A DNA stretch of 33,481 nt, taken from Saccoglossus kowalevskii. Its lineage: Eukaryota; Hemichordata; Enteropneusta; Harrimaniidae. Positions within the stretch are counted from its first letter, which is position 1. Every line of letters begins with the position of its first letter. Under the pieces are notes generated by a model. It saw only the letters and a program-made list of their open reading frames with translations, ran no database searches and was not told the origin of the DNA. The position numbers were made by a program, and so were the translations under genes. Location of the stretch: assembly GCF_000003605.2 (NCBI RefSeq), contig NW_003115956.1:62692-96172 (forward strand), read 5' to 3'. Positions 21,291 through 31,880 of this stretch are shown here, piece by piece.

Positions 21291-21508
21291 CTTTTGACAG
21301 GACATGACATCACGTATCCTGAACAAATCCTGGCGGGTGCATTGCGATATGCCAAATATACCCTGAATAGGCTCAATTTTTCGTCTCATCTCTCGCGTAA
21401 TATTTACGTCACACATGTTTTTAGTAAGTACACTAAGTCTCCCACAGGCATTGTAGTTTGGATACATGATGTCATCTGTTGCTGTAGCAACAAAAATGGA
21501 GACAGAAC
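21291..21508 (-). CDS. ACP6-like: Copy B exon 5 (cap-region exon, diverged)
   Basis: 218 nt between TTATTTGCAG and GTGAGT. Frame is open across all 73 codons, yet 18 residues differ from copy A, including several charge changes (for example EMRVNIQRIQK against EMRRKIEPIQG). DDIMYPNYNACGRL is retained. Confidence 0.9.
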
Positions 21509-21868
21509 CTGCAAATAATAAAAGTTGGTGAATGGTTTGAAGGTTGTTTTTGTTCACAGTCATTAGAATTTATATTGGTTATATAATGACTTGAAAAATG
21601 AAAATAGTGGCGTGAAGTTTGTATTTGAAGTTTCAGTGTCAAACAGTTGTTAGCCAAATACTATATAACAACTAATTTTTTCTCTAAGTGAGATCCGAAA
21701 AATTGCACCGTCATGTGACTTGTACCTGCTGTTTATGAATATTGGAATACTCATTATTAGGGTAAAATAACGTCGATATTTTTAGCTGATAAAATTATGA
21801 TACTATATACACTAAGAAATAATGATTGGTTGTAATATGTAATGCCATTGACAAAAGGTATTACTTAC

Positions 21869-21954
21869 CTTTCTTGTTAATTTCATTTCCAAACATCCCT
21901 GCTAACACACAGGCGGCAGACTCAATTGTGCGATTAAAATTAGAACTTCTAATA
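21869..21954 (-). CDS. ACP6-like: Copy B exon 4
   Basis: 86 nt, same borders and phases as copy A. One residue differs (Leu to Phe after RSSN). Confidence 0.9.
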
Positions 21955-22032
21955 CTGAACAAAATAATAAAAATGACTATAAATAGATGGAGTGTACTCG
22001 TATACAGATGTCTCGCGTGTTCATCTGATACG

Positions 22033-22035
<3 letters not shown>

Positions 22036-22123
<88 letters not shown>
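22036..22123. repeat. (AT)44 microsatellite, intron of copy B
   Basis: A pure 88-nt AT run immediately downstream of the exon 3 donor, between exons 3 and 4. The paralogous site in copy A is 24 nt. It also creates long Ile-Tyr frames that are artefacts. Confidence 0.98.
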
Positions 22124-22125
<2 letters not shown>

Positions 22126-22145
22126 AGTCACTGTGCTGTACCTAC

Positions 22146-22247
22146 TAGATATGTTCAGGTTCATACTGTGGATCAAGAAACCGCAATTTATCAATGTAGT
22201 ATTTCTTGTAAACTTCTCCTAAGTGATGCATTTGTTGTTTGCCTTTA
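22146..22247 (-). pseudogene. ACP6-like: Copy B exon 3 remnant (acceptor deleted)
   Basis: 102 of the expected 131 nt remain, from a bare T followed by AAAGGC to the GTAGGT donor. The 33 retained codons differ from copy A by one residue (His to Gln). The intron reads TTACATTTTAT and joins straight to TAAAGG, so the AG and ten codons' worth of exon start are gone. The assembly gap begins 15 bp upstream (minus-strand sense), which lowers certainty. Confidence 0.75.
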
Positions 22248-22262
22248 ATAAAATGTAAGGAA

Positions 22263-22542
22263 NNNNNNNNNNNNNNNNNNNNNNNNNNNNNNNNNNNNNN
22301 NNNNNNNNNNNNNNNNNNNNNNNNNNNNNNNNNNNNNNNNNNNNNNNNNNNNNNNNNNNNNNNNNNNNNNNNNNNNNNNNNNNNNNNNNNNNNNNNNNNN
22401 NNNNNNNNNNNNNNNNNNNNNNNNNNNNNNNNNNNNNNNNNNNNNNNNNNNNNNNNNNNNNNNNNNNNNNNNNNNNNNNNNNNNNNNNNNNNNNNNNNNN
22501 NNNNNNNNNNNNNNNNNNNNNNNNNNNNNNNNNNNNNNNNNN
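22263..22542. other. Assembly gap (280 N)
   Basis: A run of 280 undetermined bases in the intron between exons 3 and 2 of copy B. In copy A the matching interval (about 4075-4146) is only about 72 bp, so the gap is either a real insertion or an arbitrary gap size. Confidence 1.
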
Positions 22543-22737
22543 ACCACGTTACATTATGCAATTAGAGTGTCGAGTCAATGAAAAAAGATATCTTGCCAAT
22601 ATCAGTTGTAAGAACGGATTGTTGAAAAAGGATAAGAACCTAGTCTACTCTTTGGTGTTTCAATGAAATTAAGGTAAAATGTAAATAAGTAAATATACCC
22701 ATGATGTACGTTCTCAGTGTTCAGAACTTGTCCTTAC

Positions 22738-22869
22738 CTTAAATAATACCGTTTTGTGTATAGCATCAAAATGATTTTTAAGCGCAGGACCACCCCCAAG
22801 GTCTTTAACAACATAATCAGCTAGTAAACCTTCTCCTCCCGAAAACAAAACATTCTTGTCCCACACTTG
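22738..22869 (-). CDS. ACP6-like: Copy B exon 2
   Basis: 132 nt with the same CAG acceptor and GTAAGG donor as copy A. 6 of 44 residues differ, four of them consecutive just after GGGPA (LKNH against PEKY). Frame is intact. Confidence 0.88.
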
Positions 22870-23098
22870 CTGTAAAACATAACAAAAACAAATAATATGC
22901 GCCACAATGTACAAATATTTTCAGTTGTCAACACAGACTGGCTGTACTCATACAATACTCGACAAGATTATTTGATATAGCATTGGTTAATAGAATGATG
23001 TCTGACAGTATTTATTTTGTTGGCTGCAACATTCTAAATCAAATAAATAAGCCTCTGCATAACTTGCTCACACGAAAGTAAAATATAAAACAGCGTAT

Positions 23099-23119
23099 AA
23101 CAAACAAACAAACAAACAA
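23099..23119. repeat. (CAAA)n microsatellite, copy B
   Basis: A short ACAA tetranucleotide run in intron 1 of copy B, matching the run at 4690-4716 in copy A. Confidence 0.85.
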
Positions 23120-23204
23120 ATTACATTCAGCGATTGACAATCTAAATATTTTTATTCAAATTTATCAGTTATGTACACACATCACAGTGAAAATAAATAC
23201 TCAC

Positions 23205-23468
23205 TTCTAGTTCTGGTATTTTCGTCGGATTTGCTAATAAATTCAGAGGTGTTCTAGCACCATGTCGAAAAAACACTTGAATCATTTTCAGTTGCAGTCC
23301 TCGCTTTGTGATGTGGTCAATCTGAAAACGAGAACCGTTCACCTCAATCCCAATAGATCCATCGTCAGAAATCGTTTTGGCAGAATTCACGAAATGAGCA
23401 GACCAAGTGGAGCACGCAGCGCATACACCTGTCCCGACAAAACACAGTTTACGTAAATATGTCGACAT
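23205..23468 (-). CDS. ACP6-like: Copy B exon 1: N-terminus and RHGARTP motif
   Basis: 264 nt, 88 codons, from ATG at 23468 to a GTGAGT donor. It differs from copy A at 8 residues, mostly in the N-terminal segment and linker. The LKMIQVFFRHGARTPLNL catalytic region differs only by Val to Ile. Confidence 0.92.
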
Positions 23469-23936
23469 CGAAAATATTTTTAAAATGGAGAGCTGGAATA
23501 TCAACTGCCCGGTACAAACATCACCTGCTGACGTGGAATATAAATAATCTCTGGCAGATTATATCTAACTGGGCAGCGCTATTTTTGTCTATAGGCGAAT
23601 TACTATTGTTAGAAATCACTACGAGTTATGTTTAGTGTAAAACATAAAATATATCTACTATGCTCAATGGTCAATATGTGAACAAGGTCTCAAACATTAT
23701 GTGTATAATGTGAATCAATGTGTTTAATATTGGATACTGGTAATATCCTATATGTTATGATATGGTTTTTAAATCATAAATAACCTCGAGCAACAAATAG
23801 AAAATGTTGTGTTTCAAAGGTGTGAAATGTTTTGTGAAACAATCGGGCGTTTGTCCCTGTGTGTCATGTCATGTTCTGTGTATTTACAATTATTTACCAC
23901 TCCGTTCTATCTATGTGTACAACCATTCCCTGAGCA
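23469..23936 (-). promoter_or_regulatory. Conserved 5' flank of copy B (putative promoter/5' UTR)
   Basis: Counterpart of 5064-5535. Few substitutions or indels separate the two flanks up to the point where block B acquires its extra ~1 kb. Whether it drives transcription is unknown. Confidence 0.35.
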
Positions 23937-24972
23937 TCCACCGACTTGTACATTATCATACATTTTACACCTCAATTCGACCAAATAATCATCCCTGGCA
24001 AAATTTCATCCTGATGTAATATCCCATATTTCTTTCTCAGGAGAGCAGCCAATTTATGTTTCGTTTTTGTTTCAAGATTAACACGTAGACTAAATATAGC
24101 GAAATATATGATGGCCGTTAAGGGATTAGATTTGTTCCTTTATCATTCAAATCACTATGTATTTCCTGCTATTCAAAATACACACTAATCTAATATTTGG
24201 AATTAGTTCAGACTATATTTGAACTTATTAAACAGCCTTGTAAAGCCATACCATAGTTCAAAGAACAATTATTCACAAAATACAAAGAAAAAATAAATAA
24301 GGAGCCTACAATTAGCGTCGTGGTAATCGAAACTGATTCACTCCGACGACATCAGATCACTTCTACAAAATTTCAGATATAAAAATCAAATCTTGATGAT
24401 GTATAACATAGTGCTTAACAAATTGTAATATAATATATATGAGTATTACTGGAGAAAATACAATGCCCCCGTTTGAGAACGATTCAGCTATAACTTGCAA
24501 CAAGCTGACAATGTTTGTTGGCTGACTGTCATACAATATTCACACTGTCAGAGCGCAATGAATGACAGTTGTCACATAACAATCAAATGTCGTGTACATA
24601 ACTCATTAAAATATTTGATTTGTAGTTAGATGCAATATTGAACAAAAAACATATTGTTCTGCCGGAAATATGTAAACATTGTTGACAATTGACGTTGAAT
24701 ATAGTATTCACGCAGTTACCCAATATGATGACAGTTGATCACTTAATTGTATATTATTGTCCAAGAGCAGATCGTTTGACCGACTTTATGAAGTATAATT
24801 TTCTCCTAGCGGAAAGGCACGAAAACACATATTGGGACTGTAGTATTTGTATAACATGCCTTTGCCGTGATATGCGTGAGTTGTATTCACCCAGGACAAT
24901 AATAATCACCGGTTAACACCACCCAGACGAACATTTGCATGTGTCGCCATCTTTAACAAACGTTTCTGCGCG
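23937..24972. other. ~1.04-kb block present in B, absent in A
   Basis: Alignment of the two blocks breaks after ACCATTCC (A 5535, B 23935) and resumes at GAACGGCTCGTACAA (A about 5534, B about 24974). The extra B sequence has no clear terminal inverted repeats, target-site duplication or protein. It could be an insertion in B or a deletion in A. Confidence 0.7.
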
Positions 24973-26495
24973 TTGAACGGCTCGTACAATTGGCAACGGT
25001 CAACTCACTTTTCACCGCAAAATATCCCGGATGTTTCATTTTTAAACCACGTGTAGAAAGTATAAGTATAGAAGGCACCTGAAAAACTGGCATTGAATAC
25101 AAAAACAACACAAAGTTTTGTGTGTTTACTAAAAAGATGCCCTCTCCCAACTTCGAAAGTCCGACAGTGTTTATCCGAGCAAAATAAACGAATTCAAATA
25201 ATCAACTGCGTTTACAAACGTTATCCTCCACAAAGGAAAGACTTCGTCGCTCACCGTAAGTCAATATACACCAAAAATAAAAATAAAGATGTGGGAAACT
25301 ATAAGTTTAAATGCTAAAACTACGTCTAATATTAAAAAATACAAAAGTGATAATATACTAATACGTAGTGTGTTCACTTCATTTTTCATATCCACCCACT
25401 TGCACATAAGGTTGAATAAAAATTCAATATAAGGGAGTTGTTAAAAACCAGTAATTGTTACACGAATACGATGCAATCTGTTTTGTTTTATCGGTTGTTT
25501 TGTTTTTAAACACTGATTGCCCTGAACTTGGCACCTGACATAATAGTATACATTGAGCACATATCTTGATTTTTGCATTCAAATTGGTACGAACATTAAG
25601 CAGTCCAAGAATTTACACTCACAAATGACCATGACGACTGACATATAATGTATACGTACAGCATAACTAACAAGTGCACTACAACCCAAGAACCCATGTC
25701 ATGTGTTGGAAAAGATTCAATGACTGCCACAGTCAATTATTTTCTGCAATTAGAAACTGAAATTCAAACAAATATGACTAGTATCTTTGTATTGTCCAGT
25801 ATTCGCGTTGAATTCTTTAAAAGATAGTCCACAAATATTAATGAATAATCACATATTATTCCTAGTTCACAAACAATTAACACAGTTAGATCATTTCACA
25901 GAGCTAGGTTGCGCCACTGATTATTGCTGCAATAGCTTTATTATTTGCCGAAACTCGGTAAACAAACGTACCATGAAGTTGCATGATAGATCGTTCCTCG
26001 AAGCTCGGTATTCATACTTAACATTACACTGTATTTTATCGTTTCTTAAAGCTGGGTATTATTAATTTGTGTTACCGTGTAGCTTCGCCATCGCACAGAG
26101 CCAGATAGTCAGATTTCGATATCGAAACTTTGTATGACATTTTAAAGACATACTGTAATGGAATATTTGTCTTTTTAACTTTGGAATATACGTTTCTCGT
26201 GAAAAGCGCAACACACAACCAGATATTCTATTTGCTGTTACGTCGGTCTCTAGACATGACTGTTTACTGTGTGCCATTTGCTACACCTACGCTACATTTT
26301 ACTATGTTCGATGACATATATTCTACACTACAATAACTTGTATCAATGCACGAAATTACATTACGCATGCACGAATGCAAATTTCTCTGTTATACAAAAA
26401 GGACTCTTCATATCAAAATATTGTATATAACATGATGCTAGAATAAAAAACTTTTATTTACAGCGCTCATTATATTGCAATTTGCTGCAAAACGT
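24973..26495. other. Duplicated distal 5' flank of block B, no gene recognised
   Basis: Counterpart of 5546-7090. Frames are not conserved between the copies. It includes the periodic repeat at 25930-26130. Homology to block A fades after about 26495. Confidence 0.5.
25930..26130. repeat. Degenerate ~48-bp periodic repeat, copy B
   Basis: Cores near 25945, 25995, 26043 and 26091 (ACTCGGTA, AGCTCGGTA, AGCTGGGTA, GAGCCAGATA), matching the periodic repeat at 6535-6745. Confidence 0.55.
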
Positions 26496-29400
26496 GACAC
26501 CTATTAATGACGAATCCCCGCTGCCAAATCAGAAAGGTAGCTTGCACACAAATAAATCATTTTAGCCGTGCTCCTTGGTATATTGGCATTTATATTTTAC
26601 ACATAATTCACATTTCATTAATTCCAAGAAACTAATGTAATTAATTGGTTTAACAATAACCAAATGAACAGAAGCACACAGAGTGTACGGGAGTTTAAGT
26701 CCTTCCATTACATTAACGTGTATGATATGTATAAAAGAACATAGTTACTATGATAGTGAAAAAGTTGATAAATAAACAGATATACAAAAGTTTGCCACAA
26801 TTAAACACATTGTGAATAATTATCACGCACACTTGCCTAAATACATTGGGTATACCCTAAATACATTACAAATTATAAAGCTCCTGGCTTTAATACCTCT
26901 CAAAATAATTACAAGAAACAAAGCACAGAATAATACAATGAATAAACACACTAAAATAGGAGATTGTTTAGGAAAATGTGCATTGGTGATAAATCATAGG
27001 TCCAGGTTGTGTAAATTGATGACAGTCATTACTTTGCTATATAATGGTTAAATATCGTCAAACCATATTTATCAAAAACACTTCTAAATAGACACAAACA
27101 CAGCCTACAGGCATAGAAGACAAGACAATGCCACCACTTTACATATAATTTCAGACCATAGTATAGTATAACAAACAAACAATCAAACACAAACGGCCAT
27201 TACCTAATTTAAAAGACATAGCACATGACAATAATGGAATTTACATTTAATTGGTGATCAGTGCCTCCAACAACATTAGATACATTATTTAAATTCAGCT
27301 TTAAGTCCGGAATGCATTGCACTGAATTATTAGAGAATAATTAAAACAAAACATCAGAAAATGAGAAACAACCAATACAAATTCCAACGTACAACTGATT
27401 CGGGGGGGGGGGTCTTCTGTCATGATTTATATTTCCATGTACTTAGATGTGAGCAATCTGTTGGCAATTATAACGGCAACCTGATCAGCCCTGGACGATA
27501 TCAACCCACACCTGCTCGTAACTTGTCATGATCAGGTTCATTCGTATGTTAGGGGATCTGTACATGTCAACTATGGAATGATGTTTTAGTCTTTGTGGCG
27601 CCTATAAGTATGAACTAACGGTTTCAATGTATTATTTAATGAGTTATTTGCCGACATAGGGGGCAATTAATCAGATATTATGTCGTGGTAAATACTTTGT
27701 GTGATTGGCTATATGTGTGGACGCCACGCCTCGAACTCTTAAACTTCCATGTAAGGTGCGATGATTTTAAAGAAATCTCAGCCAGATTCAAGGTGGCCTG
27801 AGATGAAATGTGACACTATTCGATTCTCTATGTGTTTTGTTCAGTGAAAAGGCGGCGAATTCCCCGAACCCTGGTACCTCAGAATTGGTTTAATAATACG
27901 ATAATTAAGTCATCATACTTCTATAAATTTGCCAGCATGCATCGTCAATTTGGAATAATTCAACTTCAACATCATGTAATCATAAAAAAATTACATTACA
28001 TTACGATAAAAGTACAAAGACTTAATTGAAAAGAGATTCAAATTTTAAATATAATACTTAACTGTCATAGTCAATTCAATCAAACAATAGGGTATAAATT
28101 AAGGGAGGGACAGTTTTCAAGACTCCTCTGATTAATTTGGAAATTACTAATGAATGATTAATTTTATTTCAAAGTAGAATTTAAATCAAAGTTACCAAAT
28201 CAGTCAAATGGAAAATATAATTCCAATAAAACACGAAATGAATACAATGTTCCATAATCATGGTAACATAAGAAAAGAACAAGAGAAACATTATGATCAA
28301 AGCCCAGCTGAACTATACCATACAACATTTATCTATTTGAATTGGCATTCATTAACTAGCCATAAATAATATTATATTAATTATTTTAAATCATGTATAG
28401 CATATGTAGGCCAACGTCCACATTGACAGCTGATTCAAGTAAACAAATGGATTTATAACACATAACAGCTAACTTGATATCATCAAATTTACATCTTCCA
28501 ATTAAGACACAATGATCTCAGAATTGAAATTTTAGAAAATTTAGCAGGAATAAGCAGTATAAAATCACATAACAAAATCATATTTATATCTTATTGAACG
28601 CAAGCAAAAACAAAATACAGGATTGATTAGAACGATACTAGCCCTAAAACGTTTAGAATGGAACCTTAGCGAAAATTATAAATACAAATACTTCCAGTGA
28701 AAACTATTCATTGGTAACAAAAATACATCTCTACGTAAGAGGCCGCCATGTTTTGATGCACAGTTTATCAATCGAAATGGACCAATCCACCTAGTAAATG
28801 AGAAATTGAAAAGTAATAAAGAGCAGCCCTCACATTGTATCCAGCCATTATACAGCAAATCAATGCTCTCGGGTATACTTACTCGCAAGGAAAACTATTT
28901 GAATAGCCGGACTCATTTATGATGGATCCGACTTAGGCATTTCCTAGAACAGTTCTCTATACTTGGAAGTTTTGAATTGGAGGGGGTTCGAGTATGGCGT
29001 CACTATTTGATTTTCGAAGTCAATGATAAAATATCTCATAACATAACATGTTAACATAAATGTATCATGAAAAGTACTTTCCGTGAGTGTTTTGAGCAGT
29101 ATACTAACAAGGTTTAATAATATGGCGATATCATATAATGTTAAGTTTGAACATACGCATATACTATTTAGTGAACATGTGTATGTATGTGTGTTGATAT
29201 TTGAAGGAAAAATAGATGTATTATGTAACATATTGATAAAAAGTGCTTACATTAATTTGAACAACAAAACTAATACTGATACTAGTTACTGATTGTATCA
29301 TCTCAGTTAACACATGGGCATATTTGACTAACGTGCCGCAATGCATTCCCTATTTTTCACCCAAGGCATAATGCTACATGTACCAATGTAATGTATACGT

Positions 29401-31249
29401 ATGTTTAGCTTTTTAAAATGAAAATGAAGTACTGTTTTCTTAGTAAAATTGACACTTGTTGTTGAGTATGACGGATTTCTTCAAGTGGATACAAGAACAT
29501 TGGAGTTTAATATTAAAATGATTATCCATCAGAAACATGAAACCATCAAAAGTATAAACAACCATTTAATTCGTAGTAGGATGAGCGGAGTTAACACCCA
29601 TGATTTTATAAACACCTTGATCAACAAGATAATAAGTTACAGGGAAACATTATTTTGCTATTTCAATGGACCGATCAACGATTAATATATATCGTCTCAA
29701 TGTCAGTAAAACAATTGTGAGTATATTGGTTGATTATAAACGTATTCTCATTTACCGATGAACAGTTTACAAACAGTAATGAGAAGAATACAAATGTGTA
29801 CACGGTATTGGAGAATACACAATTATCAAGGCTTCAATTAAAGCTGCTGTGTTCTGATCGTACAATTTGACGTCCATTTCATTCGCTACATTTAAAAGTT
29901 GCCAACGGTTTTTGAGAAAACAAGTTGAATTAGAATGTGTTCATGTGAAAATATATATCTGTAGATACAATGTTACATTCAATACTCTGAATGATATCAT
30001 TGCGTGTATATATGTTGTTCAAATTGCAACGCAACGGAATTATATTCCAAATGATTTTTAATATTATCTTTGTTACTTTACACAATTTGCTAAAACATTG
30101 GTTATGCATAATTGAATTATAAATACTATCAAACTATCTACACTGTCTATAAGAAGCTACACCGAATATATACTCCTTTTAGTTGCCAAAAAGTTTCACT
30201 TAATTTGGTATATAGGTATATTGTAAATCATTAATCGTCTTTGTTATGATGGTATATGTGTAATATTTTGAAATGCCCAATGAGTTTGTTTGCAAGAGAT
30301 AGATAAGAAGATATATCTTGCCGACTCACACAACTAAAAAAAACAATCGAATTCGAAACAGTAATGAAATTATATATAGCAGGTATAACTACAGGCATAA
30401 TTATGTCGTAATTGTTGCAAAATTTAAGGTCAAGGTTGAGAAGAATGCTGACTATTATTAGTTAAAAGCAAGGGTGTGACATATTTTTATGTAATTCTAG
30501 TGCTTTTTTTGTATTTTACAGTTTTTTATTGTCCAATTTAATTTCTTTTTTTTAAGAATGCGAACACATTTATCATTTTTTGGAAGACACCCCAGATAGT
30601 AAGTTTAATTTATATAGTAAATAATGCAGTTTGGCCATGCCTCTAAAGTCACAGTAAAATAACCGAATTGAAGTTCGTCGTTGTAAAACGTTGTTGTAGT
30701 TGTTGTATAATATATTCATGATATCGTTCTGATTGCTTGGCCGCCGTTTGTAACAAATTGAATACGGAGGGAATGCCGGTAATTTTATTTGCACATTCCT
30801 GGTTCTGTAGCTTAATGTGTGAAATCATCATATTTATAGTCAAGTCACATAATTATTACAGCTGGAGTATTTAATATTCACGTATTCAGGTATGTATTGT
30901 ATTTTGATAGCAATTCGTTTTAAATGAGTAAATATTGTTTTATTACCCCACAATACACGATATGAAACATTAAAATTCACTCACCTCAAACCAGAGTGTG
31001 ACGGACTTGGAACCATGGCTCTATGAGCTCAGTCCTCACAAAATACCCCGAAATACCACTTTTCAGCAATAAATTACAACAAGTGTTTAAATAAATATGA
31101 AATATTAAAATGACTTCCATGAAACACATTAAAGTGATATGATAATGAAATATTACCGTTCTCTCACCTTAAAATTGAATGGGATGGGCATGTAAAGTCC
31201 AGCCCTCACATAATCTATTTGAAATATGTTTATTAGTAATTAGTAACCT
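26496..31249. other. Unassigned 4.75-kb AT-rich stretch
   Basis: No gene, RNA gene or recognisable mobile element was identified. Features visible are an 11-G homopolymer at 27402-27412 and, near 30980-31215, two similar minus-strand segments each running from GTGAGG to GGTGAG (see findings). The remaining open frames are short and lack family resemblance. Confidence 0.45.
27402..27412. repeat. Poly-G run (11 G)
   Basis: A single 11-nt G homopolymer in AT-rich sequence, flanked by GATTC and TCTTC. The length may be a sequencing approximation. Confidence 0.9.
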
Positions 31250-31535
31250 TTCAATTTGTTATTTAGTTGGTTGGTTGATTGGCATATTGGGTAATTGATT
31301 GGTTGATTGATTAAATGGTTGGTTGATTAGCTGCTTAATTAGTTGATTAATTGGTTGGGTGGTTGGTTACTTGGTTGGTTAATTGATTGATATGTTGGAT
31401 GGTTAATTGGTTGATTGATACGATTGGTTGACTGGTTATGTAGTTAGTTGGTTGGTTGGTTGGTTGATTGGTAAGTTAATTGGTTGGGTGATTAATTGCT
31501 TGATTGGTTAAATGATTAGTTTGATTAATTAATTA
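31250..31535. repeat. Degenerate TTGGTTGA/TTGATTGG simple repeat
   Basis: Nearly 290 bp built of GGTTGGTTGATTGG-like tetranucleotide variants (TTGG, TTGA, TTAA) with many substitutions and small indels. It is an old, diverged microsatellite with strong strand asymmetry (almost no C). Confidence 0.93.
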
Positions 31536-31549
31536 ATTTATTTCCTTAT

Positions 31550-31880
31550 TTATTTATTTACTCTGTATTTCTATGTTTAGTTCTATGTATTATTTATTTA
31601 CTGTTATAACTAGTCTTTGTAACATTTTTTGTAATAATCAATTGTGTGAATACTACGCCCTTGTATTTTTTTTCTCATTGAAGTAATTTTATACAAGGGA
31701 ACAGACTTGTCTAGCTTTACGATTGCTATCTTCTGTTACTCCAGCCATGGATCAGTTTCTCATTTTATTTTATTTTTTTTTAATATTGATTGTATCGCAA
31801 TGTACTCTCTCTCGTCGTATGTTTTTAATTCTTTGCACAACCTGTAATCTATGGCAAATAAATAAATACAAATACAAATA
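31550..31880 (+). mobile_element. Possible LINE 3' UTR/tail
   Basis: The sequence ends CCTGTAATCTATGGCAAATA followed by AATAAATACAAATAC, reminiscent of CR1/L2-type LINE 3' ends with short tandem tail repeats. It is preceded by a T-rich, non-coding 3'-UTR-like stretch. No reverse transcriptase remains. Assignment rests on tail resemblance only. Confidence 0.3.

Larger units (their letters stand above)
19117..23468 (-). pseudogene. ACP6-like: ACP6-like histidine acid phosphatase, copy B (exon 3 damaged)
   Basis: Exons are 23468-23205, 22869-22738, 22247-22146 (remnant), 21954-21869, 21508-21291, 20104-19917 and 19285-19117. Six of seven are intact with the same phases and splice borders as copy A, and they keep RHGARTP and SCHDDT, so coding constraint persisted until recently. 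Exon 3 has lost its AG acceptor and first 29 bases. Skipping it (131 nt, phase 0 to 2) or using the nearest AG would shift the frame. Only a poor cryptic AG inside the exon (after TTTACAAG) would restore frame, at the cost of about 24 residues including the AGQLT segment. The C-terminal exon is not found although the exon 7 donor is intact. Most likely a young pseudogene; an assembly error beside the nearby gap is the main alternative. Confidence 0.72.
19015..26495. repeat. Segmental tandem duplication, block B
   Basis: Partner of block A, same orientation. It is longer than A mainly because of a block at about 23937-24972 that is absent from A, a 280-bp assembly gap, an expanded AT microsatellite and about 0.1 kb extra at 19395-19510. 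It holds phosphatase copy B and the corresponding 5' flank. Confidence 0.93.

Noticed and set aside
21992-22222. Long Ile-Tyr repeat frames
   Set aside because: They are translations of the AT dinucleotide microsatellite and not a protein.
22145-22565. Open frames spanning the N run
   Set aside because: They exist only because undetermined bases contain no stops. The real content is the exon 3 remnant.
31250-31535. Telomere- or satellite-like array
   Set aside because: Units are irregular TTGG/TTGA tetranucleotide variants without a fixed period, consistent with a decayed microsatellite.
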